NCBI RefSeq assembly: GCF_014698995.1 | Contig: NZ_JACWZZ010000002.1 | Location: forward strand, 1,054,001-1,118,000 | Origin: Hymenobacter duratus | GTDB taxonomy: Bacteria; Bacteroidota; Bacteroidia; Cytophagales; Hymenobacteraceae | Direction of reading: 5' to 3' | DNA: 64,000 bases | Translations under genes and position numbers: made by a program | Shown here: positions 1 to 8,558 of the stretch, piece by piece | Layout: every line of letters begins with the position of its first letter | How positions within the stretch are numbered: the stretch's first letter is position 1 | The notes under the pieces: generated by a model | Seen by the model: the letters and a program-made list of their open reading frames with translations, nothing else | Databases searched by the model: none | Told to the model about the DNA's origin: nothing

Positions 1-155
1 TAATGGGCGAAGGCCGCCTTTACAGCATCAGTATCCAGAATATTAGCTTCGGCTTCCGGCAGAAATACTAGGTCGTCGTTTCCTCGCTCCGCTGCTACAT
101 GCCGTAGGCACTGCCCTAATTGTCCTGATGCTCCAAAAACGAGTACGTTGCCCAT
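1..155 (-). CDS. rfbD: dTDP-4-dehydrorhamnose reductase-like, N-terminal fragment
   Basis: Only the first 51 codons lie in the window; the gene continues past position 1. The ATG is at 155-153. The protein opens MGNVLVFGASGQLGQCL, a first Rossmann beta strand with the GxxGxxG dinucleotide-binding loop seen in RmlD and related NAD(P)-dependent sugar-nucleotide reductases. In that family the enzyme makes the last step of dTDP-L-rhamnose synthesis in the cytoplasm. The GASGQLG loop followed by a Cys/Leu helix fits RmlD better than general SDR enzymes, but so short a piece could also belong to another extended SDR. Nothing here shows regulation. Confidence 0.7.
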   Translation of the reverse strand, partial: MGNVLVFGASGQLGQCLRHVAAERGNDDLVFLPEAEANILDTDAVKAAFAH

Positions 156-229
156 GAAGTGCGGTTAAAGTCGGCTGCCCACCTTCTCTTCAAGCAGGAA
201 GGCAGCCCTAGTGGATTATGCTCCGCAAA

Positions 230-1198
230 TTAGCCTTTTCCCGCTTCGTCTGCACCGCTCACCGACTCGCCGGAGCTAATAACCGGGCCACCGGGCTGCA
301 CGGGACGCTTGTTGCGGATAGGCTCGAAACGCTGCTCCCGAGGCTGCTTTTCACTGAGGTAGCGCCAGTAACGGAGCGGCATATGGCGGCGGTGCAGCTT
401 CATATTTTTGCGCTCCGGAATATTCACATGGTCGAAATACGACTGCCAGAGCAATTTGAACAGCGGCTCCCGCTCGTCCAACACTGTAGCTGAAACAGCC
501 GTGCTACGTTGCGGGGCGCTGGTTTCAAACTCTACTATATCGGTGCGCGTGAGGTCATAGTAGAGGCCGTAGCGGCGGCGCTTATCAAAAATCAGCCAGC
601 GTTGGTCGGCGTAGCGCTTGGTGAAATGCGGCGCAATAAGAGGCAGCACATCGAAATCCGGGTCGATGGTGGCGTGGAACAATCCATCCTGAGTTTTCTC
701 GAAGCGTACAAAGGCTTCCATACGGTGCTTTTCGCGGTACATCTGCTGGGCCAGGCGCTGCACGCGGCGCACGTTGTCGTCGGCGTAGTTTTCCGAAATG
801 TCGCGGCCGGCCCACATGGCCAGATCGGCGTAGCGGAAAATGAGTAGTTCCCGGTCGGGCTGCTCACTTAGAAACGTATGAAACAGCCGCGTGCGCGCCT
901 CCGCGTCCATATAGCGCAGCAGGCCTTCCCACACGCGGGCGGCGGCTGTTTCATCGGTATCAATTTCTACGGGCAGCACAAACAGGCCGCCCTGCACGGC
1001 TCCTACCGGCTGAATGGTATTGGGAGCCGCCTTCCGGTCGTATATCTGGAAAAGCACCGTCAGCATGCCCTCAAACGACCCATCGTAGGCATAGTCCAGC
1101 GCCGGGTTGGTTAGCTGAGGAGCACCGGACCGGCGGCCGGCAGCCGAGCTAACGGCAGTGTTACAAGGTCGGCTGAGAGGCGAAAGGGAATGGCTCAT
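230..1198 (-). CDS. TIGR03915-type putative DNA metabolism protein (DUF4130)
   Basis: A 322-residue protein starting at the ATG at 1198 (MSHSLSPLSRP); longer in-frame extensions upstream are low complexity and overlap another frame. The core reads YAYDGSFEGMLTVLF near residues 47-61 and ends with a basic HRRHMPLRYWRYLSEKQP segment, both features I associate with TIGR03915/DUF4130. That family occurs next to, or fused with, UdgX-type uracil-DNA proteins and beside a radical SAM protein, and is thought to act in DNA repair; its chemistry is unknown. Here the radical SAM partner lies about 300 bp upstream on the same strand. No UdgX domain is fused to it. The last about 20 residues are GES-rich and probably disordered. 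Confidence 0.85.
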   Translation of the reverse strand: MSHSLSPLSRPCNTAVSSAAGRRSGAPQLTNPALDYAYDGSFEGMLTVLFQIYDRKAAPNTIQPVGAVQGGLFVLPVEIDTDETAAARVWEGLLRYMDAEARTRLFHTFLSEQPDRELLIFRYADLAMWAGRDISENYADDNVRRVQRLAQQMYREKHRMEAFVRFEKTQDGLFHATIDPDFDVLPLIAPHFTKRYADQRWLIFDKRRRYGLYYDLTRTDIVEFETSAPQRSTAVSATVLDEREPLFKLLWQSYFDHVNIPERKNMKLHRRHMPLRYWRYLSEKQPREQRFEPIRNKRPVQPGGPVISSGESVSGADEAGKG

Positions 1199-1241
1199 AC
1201 AATAGCAAATTGGAACAAAAAGCCACTTCCTGCCAGCTGCC

Positions 1242-1421
1242 CTACGCGGCCTCTGACTGGCGGGATTTGTTAGCGGGCCGAACTGTCTCGCGGTGTAGCT
1301 GCTGCACGAGGGGCAACAAGTCGGAGAGCTTACAGCAGCAGGCAATACGGGCCACTTTCATGGGCTGGGCAATCGTAGCGGTGGCGGCCGGCGCGTCGGC
1401 GGCGCGATGAGAAATAGTCAT
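1242..1421 (-). CDS. small ORF between radical SAM and TIGR03915 genes
   Basis: An ATG at 1421 opens 59 codons ending in TAG at 1242. The product is soluble-looking, with a Cys triplet (VARIACCCKLSDLLPL, about residues 23-37) followed by a leucine-rich helix and a basic tail. It lies in the otherwise empty 303-bp gap between the radical SAM gene (start of transcription side) and the TIGR03915 gene, in the same orientation, so it could be cotranscribed. I recognise no family. It could be a chance frame in GC-rich DNA; the only arguments for it are position, strand and the tidy ATG-to-stop fit. Confidence 0.35.
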   Translation of the reverse strand: MTISHRAADAPAATATIAQPMKVARIACCCKLSDLLPLVQQLHRETVRPANKSRQSEAA

Positions 1422-1501
1422 GGTTTGCTTTCGTTAGAAGTTTGTCGTTATGTCAGTCGTTTATGCGTGTACTACCTCCCCGAAAACCAACCACTTTGTT
1501 A

Positions 1502-2770
1502 TTAAGATGCCTGCGCAAACAGGTCGAGTTGCTGCGTAACCAGAGCCGACCGGACGGAGCCCGCCCCGAATAGAATCTGGCGGCGGATGGTTTGCTCGTC
1601 GTAGTCGCGGGTGGAAAGAGCCTGGCCACGGCAAGTCAGGAAGAATTTGGCCCGCTTAAGCACCACCCCGAACTTGTGCAGATGGTCGAGGGTGAGCGGC
1701 GAGAAGCGGCGCGCCGCTACAATGCGCTTCGCCGACCGTGCGCCCACACCAGGAATGCGCAGTATCATTTCGTAATCGGCCACGTTGATGTCCACCGGAA
1801 ACACGTGGCGGTTGCGTAGCGCCCAAGCCAGCTTGGGGTCCACTTCCAGGTCGAGAAACGGATGTGCAGGGTCCAGAATTTCGTCGGCCTGGAAGCCGTA
1901 GAAGCGCATGAGCCAGTCGGACTGGTAGAGACGGTGCTCCCGGATGAGCGGCGGCTGCGTCACCTGGGGCAGGCGGGCATCATCGGTGACGGGAATGTAG
2001 CCGGAGTAGTACACGCGCTTCAGGCCGTAGCCTTTGTAGAGAGAGTCGGAGAGGTTGATGATTTGCAGGTCGTTTTCGGCAGAAGCGCCCACGATAAGCT
2101 GCGTGCTCTGGCCGGCCGTAGCAAACTGCGGTACTTTCTTGAAAAGCGCCTTTTCCTCTTTATTCTGCATGATGCCGTCCCGAATCTGCGCCATCGGGGT
2201 CAGAATCTCGGCGTAGTTTTTCTCAGGCGCCAGATTCTGCAACGCCATTTCCGAAGGCAGCTCAATGTTCACGCTCAGGCGGTCGGCGTACAAGCCAGCT
2301 TCCTGAATCAGTTCCTCGGAAGCGCCCGGAATGGCTTTCACGTGGATATAACCGTTGAACTTATGCTCGATGCGCAGCTTCTTGATAATGCGCACGAGGC
2401 GCTCCATGGTGTAATCAGGCGACGAGAAGATGCCGCTGCTCAGGAACAGTCCTTCGATATAATTGCGGCGGTAGAAGTTCATGGTCAGATCCACGACTTC
2501 ATCCACGGTGAAGGCGGCGCGCTTCACGTCATTGGAGCGGCGCGACACACAGTAGGCACAGTCGAAAATGCAGTGGTTGGTGAGCAGAATCTTGAGCAGA
2601 CTCACGCAACGGCCATCCTCGGTATAGCTGTGGCAGATGCCCATACCCTCGGCGTTGCCCAGGCCCTTGTCCACGTTTTTGCGCTTGCCGCCGCTGCTGG
2701 AGCACGATACATCGTACTTCGCGGCGTCTGCCAATATGCTTAGCTTTTCCTGGATGCGCTGTTCGTTCAT
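1502..2770 (-). CDS. putative DNA modification/repair radical SAM protein
   Basis: 422 residues from the ATG at 2770 (MNEQRIQEKLS). A CxxxCxxC cluster motif is plain at C67, C71 and C74 (NHCIFDCAYC), which binds the [4Fe-4S] cluster that cleaves S-adenosylmethionine. Near the C-terminus a helix-hairpin-helix reads LRIPGVGARSAKRIVAARR, a nonspecific DNA-binding element. Together these match the TIGR03916 family, whose members sit beside TIGR03915 proteins as here and are believed to act on DNA, although no reaction is proven. The gene is monocistronic at its 5' side (341 bp to the divergent barrel gene) and probably transcribed with the downstream partner. Length is normal for the family. Confidence 0.9.
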   Translation of the reverse strand: MNEQRIQEKLSILADAAKYDVSCSSSGGKRKNVDKGLGNAEGMGICHSYTEDGRCVSLLKILLTNHCIFDCAYCVSRRSNDVKRAAFTVDEVVDLTMNFYRRNYIEGLFLSSGIFSSPDYTMERLVRIIKKLRIEHKFNGYIHVKAIPGASEELIQEAGLYADRLSVNIELPSEMALQNLAPEKNYAEILTPMAQIRDGIMQNKEEKALFKKVPQFATAGQSTQLIVGASAENDLQIINLSDSLYKGYGLKRVYYSGYIPVTDDARLPQVTQPPLIREHRLYQSDWLMRFYGFQADEILDPAHPFLDLEVDPKLAWALRNRHVFPVDINVADYEMILRIPGVGARSAKRIVAARRFSPLTLDHLHKFGVVLKRAKFFLTCRGQALSTRDYDEQTIRRQILFGAGSVRSALVTQQLDLFAQAS

Positions 2771-3111
2771 TTGGCAGTTTCGAGGCTTAAAAATAGAATC
2801 TTGCACGCACATACGCACTATTCAAAAGACTAAATTCATTAGAAATGTTCCGCAAGCGGCAACTATTTACTGCCCGCAAACACCCTCCCCTACTTCTCTC
2901 CCGATGCCCTGCGGCTCACGAGCAGGCACCGTACTAACTCGCCTTGGAAAGCCAGCGCAACGGGACTGTATGCCGGTAAAAGCCCGCTGCAACCGGCTGC
3001 GCGTTTCTACCAACCGGATACAGGTTCCGGGCCTGAAATCCGCTTCGGGAATTTTATAGCGACGCCGTATCTTGCACAGAGGTGACGGCCGGGCCGCTGC
3101 CTCTCCTATCG
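2771..3111. other. divergent intergenic region
   Basis: 341 bp between the radical SAM gene (leftward) and the barrel gene (rightward). I see no gene and no recognisable riboswitch. A TATCTTG sequence at 3068-3074 resembles the Bacteroidota -7 element and would start a transcript about 30 bp before the barrel gene; no matching -33 TTG is present. Confidence 0.5.
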
Positions 3112-5031
3112 ATGAAGAACCGGGTGCGCTTTTTGGTGGTGATGTGGCTGGCCCTGGGTGGGCTGGTAAGCACTGCTATGGCCCAGAAAGCAGCCGTAGC
3201 TCCTATCGACACTACCCGTCGGCCCAATGGCACGCGCCCCGATTCGCTGCGCCGGCGCTTCGACCAGGAACGGCTGCTCAACGGCATAAAAGCCTACACC
3301 AAGCGCAAGACCATTGCGGGGAAGGCGGCCGCCGCGCTATTCAACTTTACGGAGCGGCGCGAAGAGCAGGCCGGCCTTGATGCGGCCCTGCTTGACCGGC
3401 AATACGACCGGCACAGCTACAAAATCGTGCGGCGCATCAATATCCGGACGCTCACGGCTTTCGGCTACAGTATCACGGACTCGGCGCGGGTGCCGCGCAA
3501 TATCCTGGAAAAGAGCGGCAACCTGCTGCACGTGCGCACCTCCCGGGCGCGGGTGCGGCAGGTGCTGCTGTTTCGGGTGGGCGAGGAGCTGGAGCCGCAG
3601 GATCTGGCCGAATCGGAACGACTGCTGCGCCAGACACCGGAGCTGCTGGATGCGCGCGTGTTCGTGAATGAGCGCACCAGCTCCACCGACAGCGTGGACG
3701 TGGAAATCGTGACGAAAGACGTGTTCAGTCTCAGCGGCTCGCTGGAAGTGCGCGACGTGGGCGCGGGCATCATTGGGCTCCGCGACCAGAACTTCCTGGG
3801 CATGGGCCACCAGTTCCGCAACTCCTACGAATACGGCCGCAACTCGCCGCAGCCCTGGACCTATGAAGGCAGCTACCAAGTACCGTTCCGCAACTTCATC
3901 TACGGCGAAGCGCGCTACTACAACGAGTACCAGAACAAACGGGGCGGCATCACGCTGGGGCGGGGCTTCTACTCCATCAATACCAAATACGCCGGCTCGC
4001 TCACGCTCAACTTCTACGACCAGGGTGCCGTGCTGCCCCTCCCCGACGGCTCGCCGCAGGTGGTGCCCGACGGCGAGCAGCCCATCTATACGCCCCAGCG
4101 CTACAGCACCCAGGATGCCTGGTTTGGCCGTTCCCTGCCCATGCCTTCCTACGACCTGGGCTATGAAAACCCGGCCCGCCTGATTGTGGCGGCCCGCGTG
4201 CTGCGCACCAGCTATACCCAGCGCCCCACCCCCGACTACTTCAACTCCGGCGCGGTGCTGGGCACGGTGGGCTACAGCGTGCGGCGCTACTACAAGGACA
4301 AGTACCTGTTTGGCTTCGGGCGCACCGAGGACATTCCGACCGGCACGCTGCTGAGTGCCACGCTGGGATACGAAGTAAACGAGCGGCAAAACCGTCACTA
4401 CTACGGCATGCGCGCCTCCACGGCCAGCTACAGTCCGCGCGGCGGCTACTTCTATATGAGCGGCGAGTTTGGCTCGTATGTAACGCGGCCCAACAACGAC
4501 TGGCAGCAGGGCCTTATCAGCACGGAGCTGCTGTATTTCACGCGGCTCTACCACGCCGGCAACTTCCAGTGGCGGCATTTTCTGTGGAGCCGCAACGCCA
4601 TTGGCCTGCACCGCCGCCCCGGCGAGCAGCTGCTGGCCATTGAAGGCGACCGGGGCCTGCGCGGCTTCTCGCCAGCCACCAACCTGCGCGGCACCAGCCG
4701 TATCGTGCTCAACTACGAAACCACCGTGTTTACGCCCGTGTCGTTTCTGGGCTTCCGGCTGGCGGCGCTGGTGTTTGCCGATGCCGCCTGGCTGAACGTG
4801 AACACGCCCAACCGCACGCTGCCCATCCACGAGAAGCCCTACACTGGCTTCGGGGTGGGCCTGCGCTTCCGCAACGAGTACCTGCCGCTGCGCACCTTCC
4901 AGATTCTGCTGGGCTTTTACCCGCGCGGCCTCACCACGCCCAATGGCTTCAGCATCTACGAAAGCTCCCGCTCCTACTACGACTTCAGCGACTTCAGCTT
5001 CGGCCAGCCCGGCGCCGTGATTTACGAGTAG
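3112..5031 (+). CDS. BamA/TamA family outer membrane protein
   Basis: 639 residues. I chose the ATG at 3112 because it gives a clean signal peptide (MKNRVRFLVVMWLALGG, cleavage after AMAQ near residue 25). Residues about 115-215 look like a POTRA unit (GNLLHVRTSRARVRQVLLF, then a VNERTSSTDSVDVEIVTKD strand pair). The rest is rich in alternating aromatic/polar strands and Gly, as in a 16-strand barrel, with RGLRGFSPATNLRG near residue 525 recalling the conserved (V/I)RGF lid motif of BamA-type barrels. It probably sits in the outer membrane with a role in insertion or secretion. The last residue is Glu rather than the aromatic expected of a barrel C-terminus, so it is not the canonical BamA. 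Confidence 0.8.
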   Translation: MKNRVRFLVVMWLALGGLVSTAMAQKAAVAPIDTTRRPNGTRPDSLRRRFDQERLLNGIKAYTKRKTIAGKAAAALFNFTERREEQAGLDAALLDRQYDRHSYKIVRRINIRTLTAFGYSITDSARVPRNILEKSGNLLHVRTSRARVRQVLLFRVGEELEPQDLAESERLLRQTPELLDARVFVNERTSSTDSVDVEIVTKDVFSLSGSLEVRDVGAGIIGLRDQNFLGMGHQFRNSYEYGRNSPQPWTYEGSYQVPFRNFIYGEARYYNEYQNKRGGITLGRGFYSINTKYAGSLTLNFYDQGAVLPLPDGSPQVVPDGEQPIYTPQRYSTQDAWFGRSLPMPSYDLGYENPARLIVAARVLRTSYTQRPTPDYFNSGAVLGTVGYSVRRYYKDKYLFGFGRTEDIPTGTLLSATLGYEVNERQNRHYYGMRASTASYSPRGGYFYMSGEFGSYVTRPNNDWQQGLISTELLYFTRLYHAGNFQWRHFLWSRNAIGLHRRPGEQLLAIEGDRGLRGFSPATNLRGTSRIVLNYETTVFTPVSFLGFRLAALVFADAAWLNVNTPNRTLPIHEKPYTGFGVGLRFRNEYLPLRTFQILLGFYPRGLTTPNGFSIYESSRSYYDFSDFSFGQPGAVIYE

Positions 5032-5144
5032 CCGGCCGAAAAGGCAGATGCTACCGGGCCTTTTTCGTGCCCGGCCCGCATTTCCGTAGCTTTGCAACCG
5101 CCGCTGGTCCGGCGCGTACCTGCTACTCACTCTTTTCTCTGCCC

Positions 5145-5984
5145 ATGCTTGCCCTCGGTGATTACAACAACCTGGAAGTAGCCCGCGCCGTCGATTTTGG
5201 CCTCTACCTCACGTCCGACGACGGCGACCTGCTGATTCCGCGCAAGTATGTGCCCGAAGGCACCGAAATCGGGGACGTGCTGCGCGTGTTCGTGTACCGC
5301 GACTCCGAGGACCGGTTGATTGCCACCACCCTCGACCCGCTGGCCACTGTGGGCCAATTTGCGGCCCTCACCGTCCGCGACGTGACGCCGACGGGCGCGT
5401 TTCTGGACTGGGGCCTCGAAAAAGACCTGTTCCTGCCCTACAGCAACCAGCGCCACAACCTGCGCCCCGGCCAGCGCGAAACCGTGTTTGTGTACCTCGA
5501 TGAGGCCTCCGACCGGATTGTGGCTTCGGCCAAGTGGGAGTGGTTTCTCAGCGACCAGCCCTACCCCGGCAAAGTCGGCGACTCGGCCGAACTGTTTGTG
5601 GCCGCCGAAACCGACATGGGCTTCAAGGTAATCGTGGACGGCACCCACCAGGGCCTGCTCTACCACAACGAAGTGTTCAAGCCGCTGCGCCTCGGCGACG
5701 TGCACACCGGCTACGTGCGCGCCATCCGCTCCGATGGCAAGCTGGACCTGAGCCTGCAGCGCCCCGGCCACGATGAAGCGCTGGCCGCCGCCGACACCCT
5801 GCTGGAAGCCCTGCGCAATGCGCCCAACCATACCCTGCCCCTCGGCGACAAGAGTGAGCCCGACGACATCTACCGCCGCCTGGGCATGAGCAAAAAGGTG
5901 TTTAAAAAGGCCCTCGGCACCCTCTACAAGCGCGGCCAGGTGCAGCTGCAGCCGGAAAGTACGCAGTTGGTGAAAGAAGAGTAA
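5145..5984 (+). CDS. cvfB: CvfB-type S1 RNA-binding protein
   Basis: 279 residues from the ATG at 5145. The N-terminus (LGDYNNLEVARAVDFGLYL) and the repeated short beta modules (VTPTGAFLDWGLEKDLFLPY about residues 75-95; VDGTHQGLLYHNEVFKPL about 164-181) are S1-like OB folds. The C-terminus (DDIYRRLGMSKKVFKKALGTLYKRG) is the winged-helix domain of CvfB/YitL. In Staphylococcus CvfB binds RNA and affects virulence gene expression; in Bacteroidota the role is unknown but presumably translational or RNA-related. It lies 113 bp after the barrel gene and 3 bp before the next frame, so it may be the second gene of a short operon. Confidence 0.9.
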   Translation: MLALGDYNNLEVARAVDFGLYLTSDDGDLLIPRKYVPEGTEIGDVLRVFVYRDSEDRLIATTLDPLATVGQFAALTVRDVTPTGAFLDWGLEKDLFLPYSNQRHNLRPGQRETVFVYLDEASDRIVASAKWEWFLSDQPYPGKVGDSAELFVAAETDMGFKVIVDGTHQGLLYHNEVFKPLRLGDVHTGYVRAIRSDGKLDLSLQRPGHDEALAAADTLLEALRNAPNHTLPLGDKSEPDDIYRRLGMSKKVFKKALGTLYKRGQVQLQPESTQLVKEE

Positions 5985-5987
5985 GCA

Positions 5988-6491
5988 GTGGAAAACTGGC
6001 AGATTCATTCCTTGCCGGGAGCGTGTTCTACCACCTACAAGCTTCTCTATTCCGAAGCCGACTTAGCCTTCGTGCTGATCTGTGGTAGCGTGGGCTTTGT
6101 GTGTGTCATGGCTTTGCTCTGGAGCGGCTGGCATGCCCACCCCCAAAAAACACTCTTCCTTTTCTTGGTATCCGCAGGCTTTTTCGGAGTCATAGTATAC
6201 TTCGAGTGGCAAGAGTACCAGATGGATCAGGATATCCGTCAGCACATCGTCACAGCACCAGGCACCATCTTGAGCGTTGGCAGATCAGGCGGCAAGAACA
6301 CTCTCTATGAGGGACAGTATTGTTTCTGGTATGGCGGCTACCAATACTATGGTCTTGTTCAACTACCAATACAGAATGTATCTTCTTATGAACAGTATTA
6401 CACCAACAAACAATACACTATTCTATTCTCGAAGCTCAATCCGAATAACTCAAAGTTAGATATAGACTGTCCTGCTGGTTCTGCAGAGTAG
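5988..6491 (+). CDS. hypothetical membrane protein, two TM segments
   Basis: 167 residues from a GTG at 5988, only 3 bp after the cvfB stop, so translational coupling is likely. Two hydrophobic segments at about residues 26-46 (ADLAFVLICGSVGFVCVMAL) and 54-71 (TLFLFLVSAGFFGVIVYF) are followed by a soluble C-terminal half rich in Tyr, Gln and Asn (YEGQYCFWYGGYQYYG). I do not recognise a family; the layout resembles DUF3592-like proteins, which have a small beta domain after a membrane segment, but the match is weak. The GC content drops visibly compared with cvfB, suggesting a more recent or less constrained gene. Confidence 0.65.
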   Translation: MENWQIHSLPGACSTTYKLLYSEADLAFVLICGSVGFVCVMALLWSGWHAHPQKTLFLFLVSAGFFGVIVYFEWQEYQMDQDIRQHIVTAPGTILSVGRSGGKNTLYEGQYCFWYGGYQYYGLVQLPIQNVSSYEQYYTNKQYTILFSKLNPNNSKLDIDCPAGSAE

Positions 6492-6592
6492 CTTTTGGAA
6501 GCCATGCCAGACAACCCCCGGCGCGTGCGGCCCGTCTTAGTAGCTGCAGGGCTCCGGCAGAACGCCGGTAGTTGCACTATTCCTTTTTCATC

Positions 6593-7261
6593 ATGCAGAA
6601 AACCGCCCTCATTGCCGGGGCCAGCGGCCTGATTGGTAGCCATCTGCTGCCGCTGCTGCTGGCCTCGGGCCGCTACGAGAAAGTAATAGCCGTAGGGCGG
6701 CGGCCGGTACCGGTGGTGCACCCCAAACTGGAGCAGCGCATCCTCGATTTCGACCACCTCGAAGACCACCGCATGAGTCTTATTGCCGACGACGTGTACT
6801 GCTGCCTGGGCACCACAATGCGGCAGGCAGGCTCCAGAGAGGCATTTTACAAAGTCGATTACCTGTACGTAATAAAGCTGGCGGCCCTCACGGCCGGTAA
6901 CTTTGCGACGCAGTTGCTGCTGGTGTCGGCTATGGGAGCCGATGCCTCGGCACGGATATACTACAACCGCGTGAAGGGCGAAATGGAAGACGCGGTGCAG
7001 CAGACTCCGTTTCGGGCTATTCACCTGTTTCGGCCTTCGCTGCTGCTTGGTGAGCGGGAAACCCAGCGCCCCGGCGAACGGGTAGGCGCGGCGCTGCTGC
7101 GGCTGTTGAATCCTTTGTTACGGGGGCCGCTACGTCGGTACCGGGCCGTGGCGGCCGGTACCGTGGCCCGCGCCATGCTGCGCGCCGCCGAAGCCGAAAC
7201 CACCGGCGTGCAGGTGCACCCTTCCGACGAAATAGCCCGTACCGGCGCGCTGGGCCTCTGA
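6593..7261 (+). CDS. NAD(P)H-binding SDR-type oxidoreductase
   Basis: 222 residues from the ATG at 6593 (MQKTALIAGASGLIGSHLL). The GASGLIGS loop is a GxxGxxG nucleotide-binding motif. The short length, the CCLGTTMRQAGS segment and a YYNRVKGEMEDA segment (about residues 122-133, with the YxxxK-like Y and K) place it with atypical SDRs of the TIP30/HTATIP2 and YwnB type. These bind NADPH; the substrate is unknown. The ending HPSDEIARTG matches the tails of such proteins. The gene stands alone, about 100 bp after a hypothetical membrane protein. Confidence 0.85.
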   Translation: MQKTALIAGASGLIGSHLLPLLLASGRYEKVIAVGRRPVPVVHPKLEQRILDFDHLEDHRMSLIADDVYCCLGTTMRQAGSREAFYKVDYLYVIKLAALTAGNFATQLLLVSAMGADASARIYYNRVKGEMEDAVQQTPFRAIHLFRPSLLLGERETQRPGERVGAALLRLLNPLLRGPLRRYRAVAAGTVARAMLRAAEAETTGVQVHPSDEIARTGALGL

Positions 7262-7294
7262 GCGGTTTTCTATCTGACTACGGGAATCATTTGG

Positions 7295-7302
7295 TACTTT
7301 TG
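7295..7302 (+). promoter_or_regulatory. -7 promoter element of the next gene
   Basis: TACTTTTG fits the Bacteroidota sigma-factor -7 consensus TAnnTTTG. It is 37 bp before the ATG at 7339. An imperfect -33 (CTG at 7274-7276, 18 bp away) is present. Confidence 0.55.
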
Positions 7303-7338
7303 CCGGAACATCACTTTTACCAACCTTTCCGTTTTCGT

Positions 7339-7911
7339 ATGAAGCACTTGTTTTTTGGTCTGCTGGCCTTGTTGATTTCGGGCGTGCTCAGCCCCGCATC
7401 AGCCCAAAGTAAGAAAGGCAGCGGAGGCGGCAGCGGCTACACCAACGGACTCGGCCTGCGAGGCGGCGGCTACTCGTCAGGAGCCACGTTCAAGCACTTC
7501 ATGAGCGGCAAAAACAACGTGGCGCTGGAAGCCCTCCTGACCACCGAATACAAGGCCCGCGGGGCCCGGCTCACGGTGCTGCTGGAGAAGCACCACCAGG
7601 TTTCCGACATCAAAGGCCTACAGTTCTACTACGGTGCCGGTGCCCACCTCGGCTCCTACAAAGGCCGCTACTACTACGTGGAGCGCCTTTACTACCGCGA
7701 CAAAAACAAGTACAAGGGCTACTACAACGTGTACTACAACGATGACCGCAACTACGTCGTGTTCGGTGCCGACCTGATTCTGGGCCTCGAATACAAGATG
7801 CAGGATCTGCCGTTCGTAGTCGGGGTTGATTACAAGCCTTATTTCGAGGTATTCGATGGCTACACCGGCTTCTACAACGACGCCGCCATCAGCCTGCGCT
7901 TCACGTTCTAG
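7339..7911 (+). CDS. secreted beta-barrel-like protein of unknown role
   Basis: 190 residues with a signal peptide (MKHLFFGLLALLISG, cleavage after ASAQ near residue 23), then a Gly/Ser linker and a body of alternating strands very rich in Tyr (KGRYYYVERLYYRDKNKYKG). The chain ends SLRFTF with a terminal Phe, the usual barrel signal for outer-membrane insertion. I infer a small outer-membrane barrel of about eight strands. No family is recognised beyond a general outer-membrane fold. The start was chosen for the signal peptide. A -7 element lies upstream and a terminator directly downstream, so it is a single-gene unit. Confidence 0.75.
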   Translation: MKHLFFGLLALLISGVLSPASAQSKKGSGGGSGYTNGLGLRGGGYSSGATFKHFMSGKNNVALEALLTTEYKARGARLTVLLEKHHQVSDIKGLQFYYGAGAHLGSYKGRYYYVERLYYRDKNKYKGYYNVYYNDDRNYVVFGADLILGLEYKMQDLPFVVGVDYKPYFEVFDGYTGFYNDAAISLRFTF

Positions 7912-7930
7912 GCGTCGCTCAGCTATTGTC

Positions 7931-7967
7931 AAAAACCGGCTTCAGCAATGCTGAGGTCGGTTTTTTT
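7931..7967 (+). terminator. rho-independent terminator
   Basis: AAAAACCG..CAGC, loop AAT, GCTG..CGGTTTTTTT. It starts about 20 bp after the barrel gene stop. Confidence 0.8.
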
Positions 7968-8221
7968 GTGATGTTGTTTGTCCTCGCTCATGCTACTTCC
8001 GCACCACTCGCGTCATCAGGCTTTGTTTTATTATATATAAGATATGATATTTAATAAAAGTCAATAAAATAAGTATACTTGTAGCAGCACACAGTCGGGC
8101 TACGCTTTGGGCGTCACAGCCAGGCCGGTACCGTCTGTTTCTCATCAAACACACTTCCAGCGCACACCCGGCTTTTCCCAGGCCTTTATTTCCGAGCTTA
8201 TCTACCCAGTAATTCACCCAC
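7968..8221. other. gene-free stretch with an AT-rich island
   Basis: Between two terminators lies about 250 bp with a strongly AT-rich core (about 8026-8090) unlike the surroundings. A minus-strand GTG frame at 8217-7993 (74 codons, one hydrophobic segment) exists, but its composition is not gene-like; see the rejected list. I see nothing else in it. Confidence 0.4.
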
Positions 8222-8260
8222 GAAAAAGCCCGCTCAGGTATTCTGAGCGGGCTTTTTTTG
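8222..8260. terminator. rho-independent terminator, usable on both strands
   Basis: AAAAAGCCCGCTCAG, loop GTATT, CTGAGCGGGCTTTTTTT. It directly follows (10 bp) the end of the minus-strand lipoprotein gene, so it most likely serves that gene. Confidence 0.85.
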
Positions 8261-8270
8261 TATTACACTG

Positions 8271-8558
8271 TTAGAAGCGGCGGCCACCTCTATAGGGCAC
8301 AGCGTGCGGATGATAGTAGCGCGAGCCCGGATGGACAATCACCGGGCGGGGCCGCACAATTACGGCCGGGCGCACCACCCGCGCCGGGCGGTAGTAAGGC
8401 CGATAATAGGGCCGGTATGCAGGGCCATAGTACGCGTCGTAATAAGGCCGGGGCGGGCCGGTAGTCACTACAGCCTGCGTTGAAGCTGCACAGCCAGTCA
8501 GCAGGCTACCTGCTACCAGCAGAACCAGGAGAAGCGGAAGTTTCAGAAGCTTTTTCAT
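8271..8558 (-). CDS. small Tyr/Arg/Pro-rich lipoprotein
   Basis: 95 residues. A type II signal peptide runs MKKLLKLPLLLVLLVAGS and ends in the lipobox LTGC, so Cys23 should be lipidated. The mature part is low complexity, made of repeated Tyr-Pro-Arg units (YRPYYRPYYRP about residues 48-58) and Val/Arg/Pro runs (VVRPAVIVRPRP), ending in Gly-Arg-rich sequence. Basic tyrosine-rich lipoproteins of this kind are common in Hymenobacter-like genomes and have no known function; binding to the wall, to polysaccharide or to envelope proteins is a guess. No neighbour is linked: a terminator follows and 172 bp precede it. Confidence 0.75.
   Translation of the reverse strand: MKKLLKLPLLLVLLVAGSLLTGCAASTQAVVTTGPPRPYYDAYYGPAYRPYYRPYYRPARVVRPAVIVRPRPVIVHPGSRYYHPHAVPYRGGRRF

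Noticed and set aside
2820..3060. Possible riboswitch in the divergent region
   Set aside because: I compared it by eye with TPP, cobalamin and SAM cores and found none of their conserved boxes.
3337..5130. Long open frame (597 codons) on the minus strand across the barrel gene
   Set aside because: Antisense to a gene with a clear signal peptide and barrel pattern; its own product has His/Val/Ala-rich shadow composition typical of high-GC DNA.
7993..8217. Minus-strand frame of 74 codons with one hydrophobic stretch
   Set aside because: GTG start, AT-rich hydrophobic part from low-complexity DNA, no signal or family, and terminators on both sides. I keep it as unproved.
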